Origin: Chrysaora quinquecirrha
Lineage: Eukaryota; Cnidaria; Scyphozoa; Semaeostomeae; Pelagiidae
DNA length: 64,000 bases
Direction: 5' to 3'
NCBI GenBank assembly: GCA_014526335.1
Contig: JACTAT010000329.1
Location: 107,440 to 171,439, forward strand
Positions 34,301 through 46,100 of the stretch are shown here, one piece after another. Under the pieces are notes generated by a model that did not search any database, was not told where the DNA came from, and saw nothing but the letters and a program-made list of their open reading frames with translations. Position 1 is the first letter of the stretch. Each line of letters opens with the position of its first letter. Made by a program: the position numbers and the translations under genes.

Positions 34301-37300
34301 GGTAAGAGATTGTTTTACTGGATTTTCTCTAATAATAACACTTTTCAATAATTGCATCCCTCTAAATCACGTCATATTAAAAGTTATCCTGCTGTTTATT
34401 AACCAAAGGAAAGCAAATTTAAACGGCACGGTTTGTATGACAAACAGCATGAACTTCATCCTTCAATGATGAACTTTCGCAGATAGCGAGCCTGTATGGA
34501 AATGCCCGAAAGTTGCTTTTTTTTGTCTCTCCCCTCTTTGTTGTTTCAGCACTAAAAGACTGACAGCTTCTATTTTTATGGAACATCAAAATACGCAGAC
34601 TGAGATGGTCCGAGCATGGCCTATTTAACTTTTCTTTTCTATTTGAACTACTCTTAGGTGCCTATAACTGTCCCCCCCCCGCAGTTCCACCCCCAGCTCT
34701 TATAAGGACCCCCCCCCCGTTTTAAGATTAGTATTTATATCGGTATTGGCATTTTTTACTTATTTTTACTGTGACTTTCTTGATATGGAATTTCATTTAT
34801 AACTCGACTTGTTTCTTTGAACTATGAATAGACTTTTTCAAAAAGGTCTGGGCCGAACGTGACATTTTTCTGGAAGAGGGTAGATTTCTTTTGCAGGGGA
34901 ATCCTCTGTGCGTGCAACGACCTTGATTACAGTCGCGTTGGGAGAGGTAGTGCAGCAGATTTACTTCGAATTCATGGATAATGGAAGACTAAGAGAGAAC
35001 AGGAGGATATACAACCTCATCACCAGGCCCCAAATCGAATTTTCTCGAATCTCAACCGTCAAGTCTATTTTGACCCTGGTACCGGGCCACAAAATCTGCC
35101 AAAATACTTGCAATTTTAGCCTAGGCATAAAAACAAGATGTAGATTCCGAAAGCAAATGTTCTTAGAAAGGAAAAGCAAAGAATTTCATTGATAACTGTA
35201 AGGCAAGATACCATATTTCATGTAGCATCATTTTTTGGTTTTTATCGATGTTTTTTACATAGTGTTCGGCCTATTTTGGTGTGAAATTTTGAAGAAACTG
35301 TGACGTAACTTAAAATTTCTATTGTTTGAACAGCCAATCAAATTGCGAATAGACAAGGCCGATACCAGGGTCGAATTTGGACAGCGGAGTTTCACGTAGA
35401 GGCCTATTCACCCTGAGTACGAGGTTGGAGGATATATTGACAGTAAATGTTAAAAATATCTGTACAAACTCTGGAAAGAAGATGCAAGCAACTCACAAAA
35501 GGAAAATACTTGATAAAATGTCTCCTAGAGCAGTAAAACTGGGACTTGAATCCTTTCTTTCACTTTAACTCCCATTAATGTATTCTCAAGAAACTGGCCG
35601 GTCAGCATACTAGCCTTTGTTGTATGAGCTAGGAACCAAATTTACGGGCGGTGATTCCGATTTGCAATGCAAATTTCGGCCGGTACACCTTGCAACGACG
35701 ACCGGAATGGTCGACTGCAAAATTCAATAATAAACAATTCATAAACTCAAAAAACAATACAAAGAGGGATAGGGAGGGAGGGAGAAATCGCATGAACTAA
35801 GACAGGTTAGCTTATCTGGTGGTCGAATTCGAATGAAACCCTCTTGAAGAAATAATTATAACAGTTTCTTTCACCATTAACGTTGCTTAAATTTGAAAAT
35901 TTAACCATCATTTAAACGTGAATTTAAACTAAAATTTGCTGCAATGTCCTTCCTGAAACGACTGCAATTCTGGTCTTTGCACGTGGAGAGGAATTCCTTA
36001 ATATATCTACCATTTTCCAGAAAAATGTCGCGTTCGACCTATACCTCTTTGGAAACGCCTATTGCCTTTAAAACAAGTTCAGACCCCCGTTTATTTCTGT
36101 TCTCCGCCAATTAGATCCTCTTCCAGCCTCCCGCCTATTACGACCCCCAGCAATTAAGACCCCCCAGCAATTGAGACGCGTGAGAGTATATGGTCCATCT
36201 CGCCAAGACGTTGATAAAAAATCATGCCTTTCCAATGATCTGGCCTCTCTAATCATCCCGCTTTGGAAATTTTATACTGCTTTCACACTGCATGTTAAAC
36301 CGGCTTGAAGATATGTTTTGAAATAAACCAGTTTTTACAAACAATGCATTCTGATTGGTCAGTTCAACAGTTCGAATCAATCTGATTGGTGGAAATTTAA
36401 CCTGGTTTAAATAAGGATTGTTTTGATCAGTGTGAAAGCAGTATTAGAGAAAGCACGGTAAGGAAAACCCGGCCCTAACAATGTCTTGACGCGTCAACAG
36501 TCTATGACGAATCAAAGCTGAAAAGTTGATTTTTACATTATTTCCATTCCCTTAGAAGAGCCGAAGAAATTAGATGCAGGATGGGGTTCACGACGCCGTT
36601 CCTTCAGTCGTCGCCGTTCTTTCAGTCGTCGCCGTTCATTCACAAGGCGCCGTTCATTCACCAGACGCCGTTCATTCACCAGACGCCGTTTCATCGCCAG
36701 ACGCCGTTTCATCGCCAGGCGCCGTTTCATCGCCAGACGCCGTTTCATCGCCAGACGCCGTTTCATCAGCAGACGCCGTTTCATCAGCAGACGCCGTTTC
36801 ATCGCCAGGCGCCGTTTCATCGCCAGGCGCCGTTCCATCACCAGACGCCGTTTCATCGCCAGACGCCGTTTCATCAGCAGACGCCGTTTCATCACCAGAA
36901 GCCGTTTCATCGCCAGACGCCGTTTCATCAGCAGACGCCGTTTCATCAGCAGACGCCGTTTCATCAGCAGACGCCGTTCCATCACCAGACGCCGTTCCAT
37001 CACCAGACGCCGTTTCATCACCAGACGCCGTTTCATCGCCAGGCGCCGTTCCATCACCAGACGCCGTTTCATCGCCAGGCGCCGTTCCATCACCAGACGC
37101 CGTTTCATCGCCAGGCGCCGTTTCATTGCCAGGCGCCGTTCCATCACCAGACGCCGTTTCATCGCCAGACGCCGTTTCATCAGCAGACGCCGTTTCATCG
37201 CCAGACGCCGTTCATTCATCCGACGCCGTTCATTCATCCGACGCCGTTCATTCATCCGACGCCGTTCATTCGTAAGACGCCGCTCATTCGTAAGACGCCG

Positions 37301-37851
37301 CTCATTCGTAAGACGCCGCTCATTCGTAAGACGCCGTTCAATCTCAACAAGAAGACGAAGTAAGGAAACATTTTGCTTTTATTTCAGCAACAAATAACAA
37401 ACAAACAAACAAACAAACAACAGAGAAACTGACAACTGACTGAAGTTTCACTCTTCGCAATACATTAAAAAATTATTTTAAAGTTGCAAAAACATTTTTT
37501 CATCATTAAGCCGTTTTCTTCGATTGCGAATAAGGAGACTTTTGGTATGTCTTTTATTGATTTGTTGATTTTAGCTTTGTTTTTTTCTCTGCTTTGTTTT
37601 TTGTTTGAATTTTTTCTGTTTGATTGTTTTTGTTTTTCTTCAATGTCATTTGGTTTTTTCGTTTTATTGCCTGTTTTTCTTTTAGTTTAAATATGTTTCT
37701 TTATTTTTGATCAAGAATTAATACTTTCTATTTCTATATTTCAGCTGGACCATTCAGACCAAACGGATGCAGTATCCCATTAGGCCTTCCCTTCCCCTAC
37801 AAGACAACATTCACTCCTTCATGCAATCAACATGACTACTGCTACCATTAT
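31395..37851 (+). CDS. PLA2-like gene B: secreted acidic/Arg-repeat precursor with conodipine-type domain (3' exon missing)
   Basis: Exons 31395-31422, 33313-33380, 33617-34301, 36556-37359 and 37745-37851, with phases 1, 0, 1, 1, 0. Exons 1-2 encode a signal peptide (MNVSLFAVF, LALISFGNAA). Exon 3 encodes about 228 residues dominated by Glu/Asp in a loose ELEEPADE/NEEPAD repeat. Exon 4, read in the splice-consistent frame (EEPKKLDAGWGSRRR), encodes about 42 tandem hexapeptides of the type F-I-[A/S/T]-R-R-R. Exon 5 carries the catalytic segment: GCSIPLGLPFPYKTTF then CNQHDYCYHY, the Cys-x2-His-Asp-x-Cys-Tyr active-site pattern of secreted PLA2. The C-terminal Cys-rich exon is not seen before the N gap at 38291. 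Secretion and lipid hydrolysis are inferred from family. The Arg repeats could be convertase sites or a cationic module. Confidence 0.85.
32846..33195. mobile_element. MITE, ttttttttataagga TIR family
   Basis: cgcgcttttttttataagg at the left and ctttataaaaaaagcgtg at the right, both bordered by TA. The interior repeats agttcttaaagttcc. Located in intron 1 of gene B. Confidence 0.78.
34827..36063. mobile_element. Long-TIR element (cttttcaaagaggt family) in gene B intron 3
   Basis: aatagactttttcaaaaagg ... gacatttttctggaag at the left, complement ending cgcctatt at the right. At about 1.24 kb it is the longest copy of this family here, but no transposase is evident. Confidence 0.75.
36580..37357 (+). 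repeat. 18-bp coding tandem repeat, gene B arginine exon
   Basis: About 42 units of cgccgtttcatcgccaga-type sequence, each one hexapeptide. Several frames on both strands are open because of the repeat. Splice phase and homology to genes A and C select the Arg-Arg-Arg frame. The arginine codons are mainly CGC, CGT and AGA. Confidence 0.9.
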
Positions 37852-37859
37852 GTGAGTAT

Positions 37860-38290
37860 ATTTCATAATTGACATTGACTGATTGACATTGATTGATTGG
37901 CATTGGTCAATTGACATTGATTGATTGACATTTATTGATAGGCATTTAATGATTGACATTGATTTATCGACATCAAATAATTGGCATTTAATGATTGACA
38001 TTTAATGATTGACATCTAATGATTGGCATTTAATGATTGACATTGGTTGATTGACATTAAATGAATGGGATTGATTGAATTTCATTGATTAATTGACACT
38101 TAATTACTGATATAATATGACCTAAATCGATTGATTGATATTAAATGAATGATGTTCATTGATTTACGTTGATTGATTGACATTTTATGACTGATTTTAA
38201 ATGACTGAAATTTATTGATTGACATTCAATGAATGACATTAAAGGACTGACATTGATTGATTGACATTTAGTGATTGACATTTTATTATT
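37860..38290. repeat. gattgacatt satellite in gene B intron 5
   Basis: Degenerate tandem tgattgacattta units of about 12-16 bp running into the sequence gap. The gap probably results from this repeat. Confidence 0.85.
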
Positions 38291-38790
38291 NNNNNNNNNN
38301 NNNNNNNNNNNNNNNNNNNNNNNNNNNNNNNNNNNNNNNNNNNNNNNNNNNNNNNNNNNNNNNNNNNNNNNNNNNNNNNNNNNNNNNNNNNNNNNNNNNN
38401 NNNNNNNNNNNNNNNNNNNNNNNNNNNNNNNNNNNNNNNNNNNNNNNNNNNNNNNNNNNNNNNNNNNNNNNNNNNNNNNNNNNNNNNNNNNNNNNNNNNN
38501 NNNNNNNNNNNNNNNNNNNNNNNNNNNNNNNNNNNNNNNNNNNNNNNNNNNNNNNNNNNNNNNNNNNNNNNNNNNNNNNNNNNNNNNNNNNNNNNNNNNN
38601 NNNNNNNNNNNNNNNNNNNNNNNNNNNNNNNNNNNNNNNNNNNNNNNNNNNNNNNNNNNNNNNNNNNNNNNNNNNNNNNNNNNNNNNNNNNNNNNNNNNN
38701 NNNNNNNNNNNNNNNNNNNNNNNNNNNNNNNNNNNNNNNNNNNNNNNNNNNNNNNNNNNNNNNNNNNNNNNNNNNNNNNNNNNNNNNNNN
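38291..38790. other. Assembly gap (500 N)
   Basis: Exactly 500 Ns, so the true size is unknown. It lies where the last exon of gene B and the upstream region of the endoglycoceramidase gene would be. Confidence 0.99.
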
Positions 38791-38856
38791 AAAACGTAAA
38801 AACCGGTGTCTTGAAGTTCTACGCTACGCGCATCCTAGGCCGGGTGTTGGGTAATC

Positions 38857-41800
38857 ATGTATTTGGCTGTGTCCTTCCTGTTTGGTTTCATCGCTCAGTT
38901 TTGCATTGCATTACCAGTTTTCGATGATGCATCGTTGGCAATCACCGTCAACCCAGAACGACAGCAACTGGTCGACAGTCTTGGCAGAGAGAGATTTTTC
39001 CATGGCACCAATGTTGTTGTGAAACACTTTCCATTTCACCCGAATCCGTATGGATATGATAATAACTCTTTTTCTGAAATCGATATGAAAATTTTGCAAG
39101 ATCTTGGTCTGAATACCATCCGATTAGGTGAGATTTAAAATTATCTTTATTTAGCTTTATTGTTAATTTCAAAGCTGTTAGACTTCCAGGGTGTTAGTAA
39201 CACTTTCTATCGATAAGGAGACATGTGTTCTAGGGGCCCTCAAAAGAAGAGGGGGTGTTTAATCTTTGCCCCCCTGCTGACCCCTTGCTTTCTAACTTCT
39301 TCAATAATTGGGTGCCAAAGCCCTTTGATATCAGTTGCATAGCTACCCTCGGTACAAGAGCCATAGCCACTGCGCAGGGGGGATGAAAAACTGGGAAAGG
39401 AGATGAAGAAGGAATTCTCCCTCTTTATCTCCTTCCCAGTTCCTCATACCTCTGCGCAGTGGCTACGGCTCTTTTACAGGCCCACGAAAAGCGGAGCTTA
39501 TCTGGCTTGGACCGCTACAAAACTAATTTGTCCTACCCAACTCGGCTATCCCCCCCCCCCCGTTTCTAAAACGTTTATCATAAGCATGAACTTAATAGAT
39601 TACCTTCTTCTTGCATAGGTATGATGCTGCCTGGGTATGTGCCATCACGTGGGAAATACAACGAAACATACCTGAAAATCACGCAAGAGATTGTATCAAA
39701 GGCAGCAAAGTATGGCATTTATACACTGCTCGATATGCATCAGGATGTCATGTCGCCGAAGTTCTGTGTCGAGGGATTTCCAGATTGGGCTGTTAATACA
39801 GGTAAGATAGTACTAGACTTATTACCTGAGCCTTTGATACCACGGTGTATGGGATCTCGTTTTGGTGTTAGCCTCTGTTTTAAATGGAGGTTATTAGTTA
39901 CTATGACAACTCGGTTTATCCCGCAATCCTCGCGGTGGCTCGGTGTCTTCCGCCTTCTGCCTTTGGTTCTCTACAAGTTAGCTTTGCAACAAATTGAAAA
40001 GTTCGAGCAACAGATAATTACATCCGTTGGTATCACAGCTTTTCCTTTCCTCCCTCTTTCTCTTTTCTATTTGACTTCTGACAGAACTTTTTCTTCTGTT
40101 AGACAAGGTGCACTGCCCGGAAACCATGTTTCCCATAGCCAATCACCTGACCGTAACTATTATGCAGGCAAGGGCAGTGCACAAAAATTCCTAATTTCTG
40201 CTTCTCCCGGGCTTATAGGGATTAATGAGCGAAAATTGGGACTCGGGTAATAAGTTTTAAACACAGTAGATTCGAATCAACCACATCTCAGAGGTCTGGA
40301 TCGGCGTGGCATTTTTCCGAAAGATGGTGGATGTGTTGGCAAATTGAGGGGGCTTTTTCCGCATTCAACGGTCTGGATCGCAGTTGGTTCAGGAGATAAA
40401 CTGAAACCAATTTTGCTTCAAATTCACGTTAAAGTAGTTTTGAGTCACAGGAAAAGTTATAGCAAAACTGTCACGATAACGTATTTGTTATCTATCCTAT
40501 CTCAAACTCCTGACTATCTGCTATGTAATACGAGGCTTTCGTTGCCGTTCGAAGATGGCCTTCCTTCGCCTTGCTTACGTAATCGTACTGGCTTTTCTCT
40601 AGGCAATGCAGACAGCTTTCCATATCCATTGGACGACAAGTACCCCCTGGATCCAAAGACTGGCTATCCTTATCCCAAGGACTGTGCAAAGCACGCCTGG
40701 GGGGACTACTACTTCACACAAGCATCAGCTGCCGCTTTTCAGAATTTCTACAACAACACTGATGGCCTACTTGATGCATGGGCTGACTTTTGGAGGAAGA
40801 CAGCACAGGGTTTCAAGGATTATAAAAGCGTGATTGGTTATGAGTTAATCAATGAGCCATTCGCTGGAGATATATTTAGGTAAGTCGTGAATTGAATTGA
40901 ATTGAATGCGTTATTTGATTCGAGAAAACGGGGAATAGGCCTTTTCAAAGAGGTCTGGGACGGCGCGACATCTTGTTTTTTCTGGAAGATGGCGGACTGT
41001 AGGCTAGCTGTAAATTCACAGTGTCATAATCACCTTGGGGACGAGGTTGTTTGTAAGCTTTTTAAGTGAAAGTACGAGTCATCTCAAAGGCTTCAACTCG
41101 TTAACAAACTTTTTATATTAGAATTAGACTCAGGTTTAAAAACTCAAATTGACGTTACTCTAGCACTCGAAAAGGAGGCTAAACCTCGGTTTCGATCTTC
41201 TTTAGGGATCCATCTCTGATGATTCCAGGTGTTGCTGATGAGAAAAACCTCGCTCCTGCTTACGAAGTCCTGCAGAAAGCGATTCGACAGGTCGATACAC
41301 AGCACAATATATTTTTCGAGGGCGTAACATGGGATTACTTCGCCGCAGGTTTTAAGCAAGTTCCTGGTGGTGAAGCTTTTCGCAACACGAGCGTCCTAAG
41401 TTACCATTATTACGAACCTCCAGATTTTAACAAGAAATTCCAGTTCGACATCCGAATGCAGGATTTAAAGCGGTTGAAGTGCGCCGGATTTTTAACTGAG
41501 CTCCTGACAGTTGGGAATACAGCGAAAGATTGGAGCGACATGTTCGAACTTTTCGATATTTGCGATCATTACATGCAATCATGGATGGGTTGGCTGTATA
41601 AGCCGTATGGATGCTATAAAATGCATTTGGGATGTCTCACTGATTCGATGCATGACGAAGAAGGAAGGTTACGCGATATCGTAATGCAGAATACTAGCCG
41701 CACTTACCCACAGGCAGTCGCAGGGCATACAATCTCATACAAATTCGACAGAGCGACGAAGAAGTTCGACATGAGTTACGCCGTTTCGGCAGATTGCAAA

Positions 41801-41977
41801 AGTGTCGAATCCATCGTCTACATCAATAGCAAGTCACACTATCCGCGTGGCTTCGATGTCGTTGTATCGCCAAAGGGTGACGTGACTTGGAAGCAAGTTG
41901 GCAATAAGATAACTATCGAGCATTCGGCGAAGTTGGCCAGCGGAAGCGTTGTTAGTTTCTCGCTTACTGCAAAATAA
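38857..41977 (+). CDS. Endoglycoceramidase-type glycoside hydrolase (GH5), secreted
   Basis: Four exons with matching phases: 38857-39127, 39619-39801, 40603-40879 and 41206-41977, giving 500 residues. A signal peptide (MYLAVSFLFGFIAQFCIALP) precedes a GH5 barrel. It has RFFHGTNVVVK near the N-terminus, YTLLDMHQDVMSPKFC, VIGYELINEPFAGDIF with the acid/base Glu of NEP, and CAGFLTELL with the probable nucleophile Glu. A beta-sandwich-like C-terminus ends SGSVVSFSLTAK. Endoglycoceramidases split glycosphingolipids between the oligosaccharide and ceramide; animal members are known mainly from cnidarians and other invertebrates, where a role in digesting dietary glycolipid is accepted. All diagnostic residues are present and no break is seen. 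Length is close to family size. It sits between PLA2-like genes B and D on the same strand. Intron 2 holds partial long-TIR MITE arms (about 40290 and 40934). Confidence 0.92.
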
Positions 41978-43060
41978 TTGGTTATATCACGTAAACGAGG
42001 CTCCACTGATCCGAGGCTATGAAAAATCTTTGACTTAATGAAGGACAATATGAAGTAACTGCAGATTAATCCTTTCCTTCTTTGATAATTATGATTGGTT
42101 TTGTCGTTGAAACGAGGTTCCCCTGATTCGAGGTGTTTAGAATCACATTGACCTTTCTGCCTGCATTTCAGTTCTTCTCTCCTCTGATAACTACTGGTTA
42201 ATTTATTACACTGGAATGAGGCTTTGATTCAAGGATTCGAAATCTATATTTTTGATTTGACACCGTTGTTGTAGTTCACCTCTTGTCCTTGTCCCCCTGA
42301 CCTGTTTTGGTTAAATTCTGAAAGGAGGTTTTCTTCGTTGATTCGAGGCTGTGAAATGGAAATTCAAGACGTGGATGATCAAGGACAAAGTCAATTTCTT
42401 CAAATTGTTTCCCTTCCGAAACTGTCCACTGCCATGCATTGTGAAAAATCATGTAGCTACGATTTTATTGAAATATTTGCTTATTAAGCTGTTTTTCAAT
42501 TCCTGATTCTGAAAATAGTTTGCCCCCTGCAGGCACCCGCTGAACTGACCTGAAAGCATCGATAAAGGCATTAATTTGAATTTGCAAGAAATCAGCGAGT
42601 GTAAATTCCAATATTCAAATCGAACATTTAGCAGAGCATTTATTGCGTATCGACCCCCTCAGTGGTTCCCATTTCTAGAACGCCCACAAAGTTCGCCAGC
42701 ACCCACGCAGTATATTTGCTCTTTAGAAATTCCTTTTTCCTTGACCGCCCCCTTAGGGGGTAGATTCACCCCCAGCAGCCTTCTCTTTCTCTGCACACCC
42801 CTGCTTTGCAACACCACCTATGGCCACACAAACGGAAATATTGTGTGCTTTCCCAGGAAGCCCCCGAACTTTGCCATCACCAAAGGGGGTATGTTGACTC
42901 CAGCAGTCTTCTCTTTTCCTCGACAATTATCCTTTTAGGAAAGAATTTTTGAACATAAAATAGGTTTCCTGCGCTTTATTTTTGCTACTAGCCGTCCAAG
43001 GTTGGGGGTAAATTCCTAACATTTGATTCTAAATTTAGAAAACAACATGGGGGTTGGGCT
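41978..43060. other. Intergenic, nothing recognised
   Basis: 3' flank of the endoglycoceramidase gene. The sequence repeats cgaggct/gattcgagg a few times (42000-42350). Small ORFs have no similarity. Confidence 0.5.
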
Positions 43061-43065
43061 ATCGC

Positions 43066-43073
43066 TATATATA
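43066..43073 (+). promoter_or_regulatory. TATA box of gene D
   Basis: TATATATA about 100 bp before the gene D ATG. Confidence 0.6.
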
Positions 43074-43168
43074 GGGCTGAAATGCGCTTTCATGTGCGCT
43101 TTGGCATATTCGTGGAGAGGTAAACTTTTGGTTGGTTGGCAGTGGTGTCTTCTTCAATCTTTGTGAAA

Positions 43169-46100
43169 ATGAAGCTGGCAATCTATTTACTTCTTGGTAA
43201 GATCTATTTTTATTTTTTAATTGGTGTTTTCTATTACCTTGTCTTGTTTCTATTATATATTTTCGGAAGATTTTTGTGCCCTCAGACCTGCCCATAAAAC
43301 CACAACCCCGCATAACGTATGTGCAGTACAGTGGTGGTTGTCCAGTACAGCGGTGGTTGTGCAGCACAGGTTCATGTGCAGTACAGCGGTGGTTGTACAG
43401 TACAGCGGAGGGATATAATCAGTACAGCGGAGGGATATCATCATGCACATGAACCTGTGCTGCACAACCACTGCTGTACTGCACATACGTTATCTGGGGT
43501 GAGCTCTCAAATGGCCAAAGTTTAAGACACTGTAGTTCTAGAAAATGTTTCTCAAGAAACGTTCAGTACTCGAAATCTGAATTTTCTTAACCTTTTAGTA
43601 CTGGGCTTATTTTATAGAACATTAGTACTGAGAAAATTTTTCTTAAGAAGCGTTTAGTAGTTACTCGAAACCTGAATTTTTTAGAAGCTTTTAATACTGG
43701 GTCAACTTTTTGTTTCTTAAAAACATTAGCAGATACACGGAGCTCGAAGGTGCTGTGGCGTCGTGGTGTAATCCAGCTGACTCGTGGTTTCAGAAGCTCA
43801 TTGTGGTCAGAGTTCGAGACCAGCCACGGTAGCGTCACGGCCAGGGTCGAGGTCTCGATTAGTTAACCTACTACTGAGACCCTAGCGACTGGCGCTAAAA
43901 CACCATTTCATCTTCAGCTAATGTTCCAGTCGTCCGTTGAATCCAGTATAAAATGATCTAGAGTGAATTTTAAAATTTCATTCATAACTATGGACCGCTT
44001 TCTTGTTTTTCAGCCATTTTCGCTGTTCTCGTTGTGAGCTTGAATGCTGAAGACAACGAGGCTACAGTTGATGACTACGAAAACGAGGCAGCAAACCCGA
44101 TTGAAGATGAAGAAGATCAAGATGATGACGATGATGACCAGGATGAAGATGGTAATATTTTGTTTACCCCCTTAATCTATTCTCGTGGTGAAATAAAACA
44201 AATGCAAAAAGGGTATTTTTCAGGGGTACGCTCCTTTTTAGTAAGCAACCTGACTCAGAGCCAACCCTTAAAGTTGCATAAAATATCTGAGATCTCAGCC
44301 CTCAGAGCCTGCTTGTATGAAGCCGAGTTACCCGGCTAGCCAAGTTACTTCTGGGCAGTGTTACACGAAGTATAGCGATTTTCGCGCTAATTTCAATTTC
44401 ATGGCTGTGGGGAGTTCGTCTTCATGCACATCAATCTCTGGTGGGCGAGTGGCAGCCATGGTTGTTTTAATGTCGAATGCGTCGCAGTAAACGCATGTGC
44501 ATTTTGTTCGATTTTGTCCCGGGTAGCCGAGTAACTCGGCATTTTGCGTTTATGTGAGAGACCCGGGTAACTCGGCATGCCGAGATCTCGCCTGTTTTGC
44601 CGGGATCCCGGCTAGCCGAGTTACTCGTCTCTCTCATATAAACAGGCAGCCGGGATTACGTTAATTTTGTATACATGGCGGATAACTCGGTCTGCCGAGT
44701 AACTCGGCTAGCCGGGTAACTCGGCTCCATATAAAGAGGCCCTTAGTGTTTAATCTTGGCCGCTTTTCCTGCTAAAATGGTAATTCGGGCAAGGTTTCCA
44801 CTGATATTTAAACAAAAAGATTTGAACTAAACAAGATTAAAAAGCAACTTACCCCTTGTTTGCTTATAGCCCTTAGGTCGCTTAACATTTGTGTGATCCC
44901 AGCCCTATTTGCCATTTTTAATTAACGTTGCTTATTTAAAAAAAATGTACTTTGCCTCAATACTGCGATGCCCAAGGCAACCTATCGTTCTATGTAACAT
45001 TGAGCTACAATCTTGGACACAAATTATGAGACAAGCTGAAATTGTCTTTAATATTTGTATTACAGTTGTATTTTACCCTCCTCCCTTACTCAATGTTGAT
45101 CAGTAGAGGTTTCCGCAAAAGATTGCGGTTCTTGCTGTCAATCGCTTGTTTTTCTTAAGGTTTCTGGGAGGGAATTCTGGGGATAATTTCCTTAGTTACG
45201 AATTGAACGTCTTCAGCTATGTAAAATACGTAACGAAGGAAATTATTCCCAGAATTCCTTTCGAAAACCCTGAATGAAAACAATAGGCTAAAACGGCGGC
45301 CATCTTTGCGGAAGCGTCTATTGCGTGGAATTGTTTTCATTATCACTCAACATTGATCCAAGGGGGAGGGGAGTGAGCTATTGATTAGCGAAGATAAAGT
45401 TAAGGAATTGCTAGTCTAACTTGGAATCTTCTGTCTGTCTCATTTTATTTTGTCCAAGATTGTCTCTATCGAAAATCAAGCAGAACTTTGCGTATATCAT
45501 TTAATGCTCATCTACTTGCTCTGAATTCGCTAATTTTAAACTCGTGCACATACTCCGTTTTTGATTTAAAAAAAGTTGTCCAAAAAAATTGGGTGGGGGC
45601 TGAAAGGGGACAGTGGATGAGTGTGTTGGGAAATAGTCAAAAAAGGAAAATTTTTATTTCATGTTTTAGCTGTATTAGTTTAAATGAAACCAGTTTGGGA
45701 ACAAGTCTATATGCTTTGAAAAAAATGCTGCAACATGCATGTTTCCATACATGTTTCCATAGTTACCATACATGTTTCTACTCAACCTATAGGGCTAAAG
45801 TACAAAATTGAACTATTGAGACTATTTATTAGAGCATTTGCGGTAAATGAATCGTTTGCGATTCTAAACTGATCTTATTTCATTTTTTTCCCCGCAGACG
45901 AAGTTTTGCCCAAAAAGAGCCCTGGTTGGTTTTGGAGGCGAAGAAGACGAAGCCCACCAACCACGCCCCCAGAAAAAAGATGCAAAGCACCAAGAAGGAA
46001 AGGAAACCAAGGTGAGGCTAGAATTTTATGATACGGTAACAACCTCGTTCCCAGGGTACTTTTATGCAGATTCAGATTCATCATGGCTCTAAAAACTAAT

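Noticed and set aside
36533..37363. Long open frames on both strands encoding QTPFHR, SPDAVSS or MKRRLA repeats
   Set aside because: Produced by the 18-bp repeat being free of stops in several frames. Splice phase, conserved exon start and paralogues support only the Arg-Arg-Arg frame.
38271..38927. ORFs spanning the N gap
   Set aside because: Undetermined bases; not real sequence.
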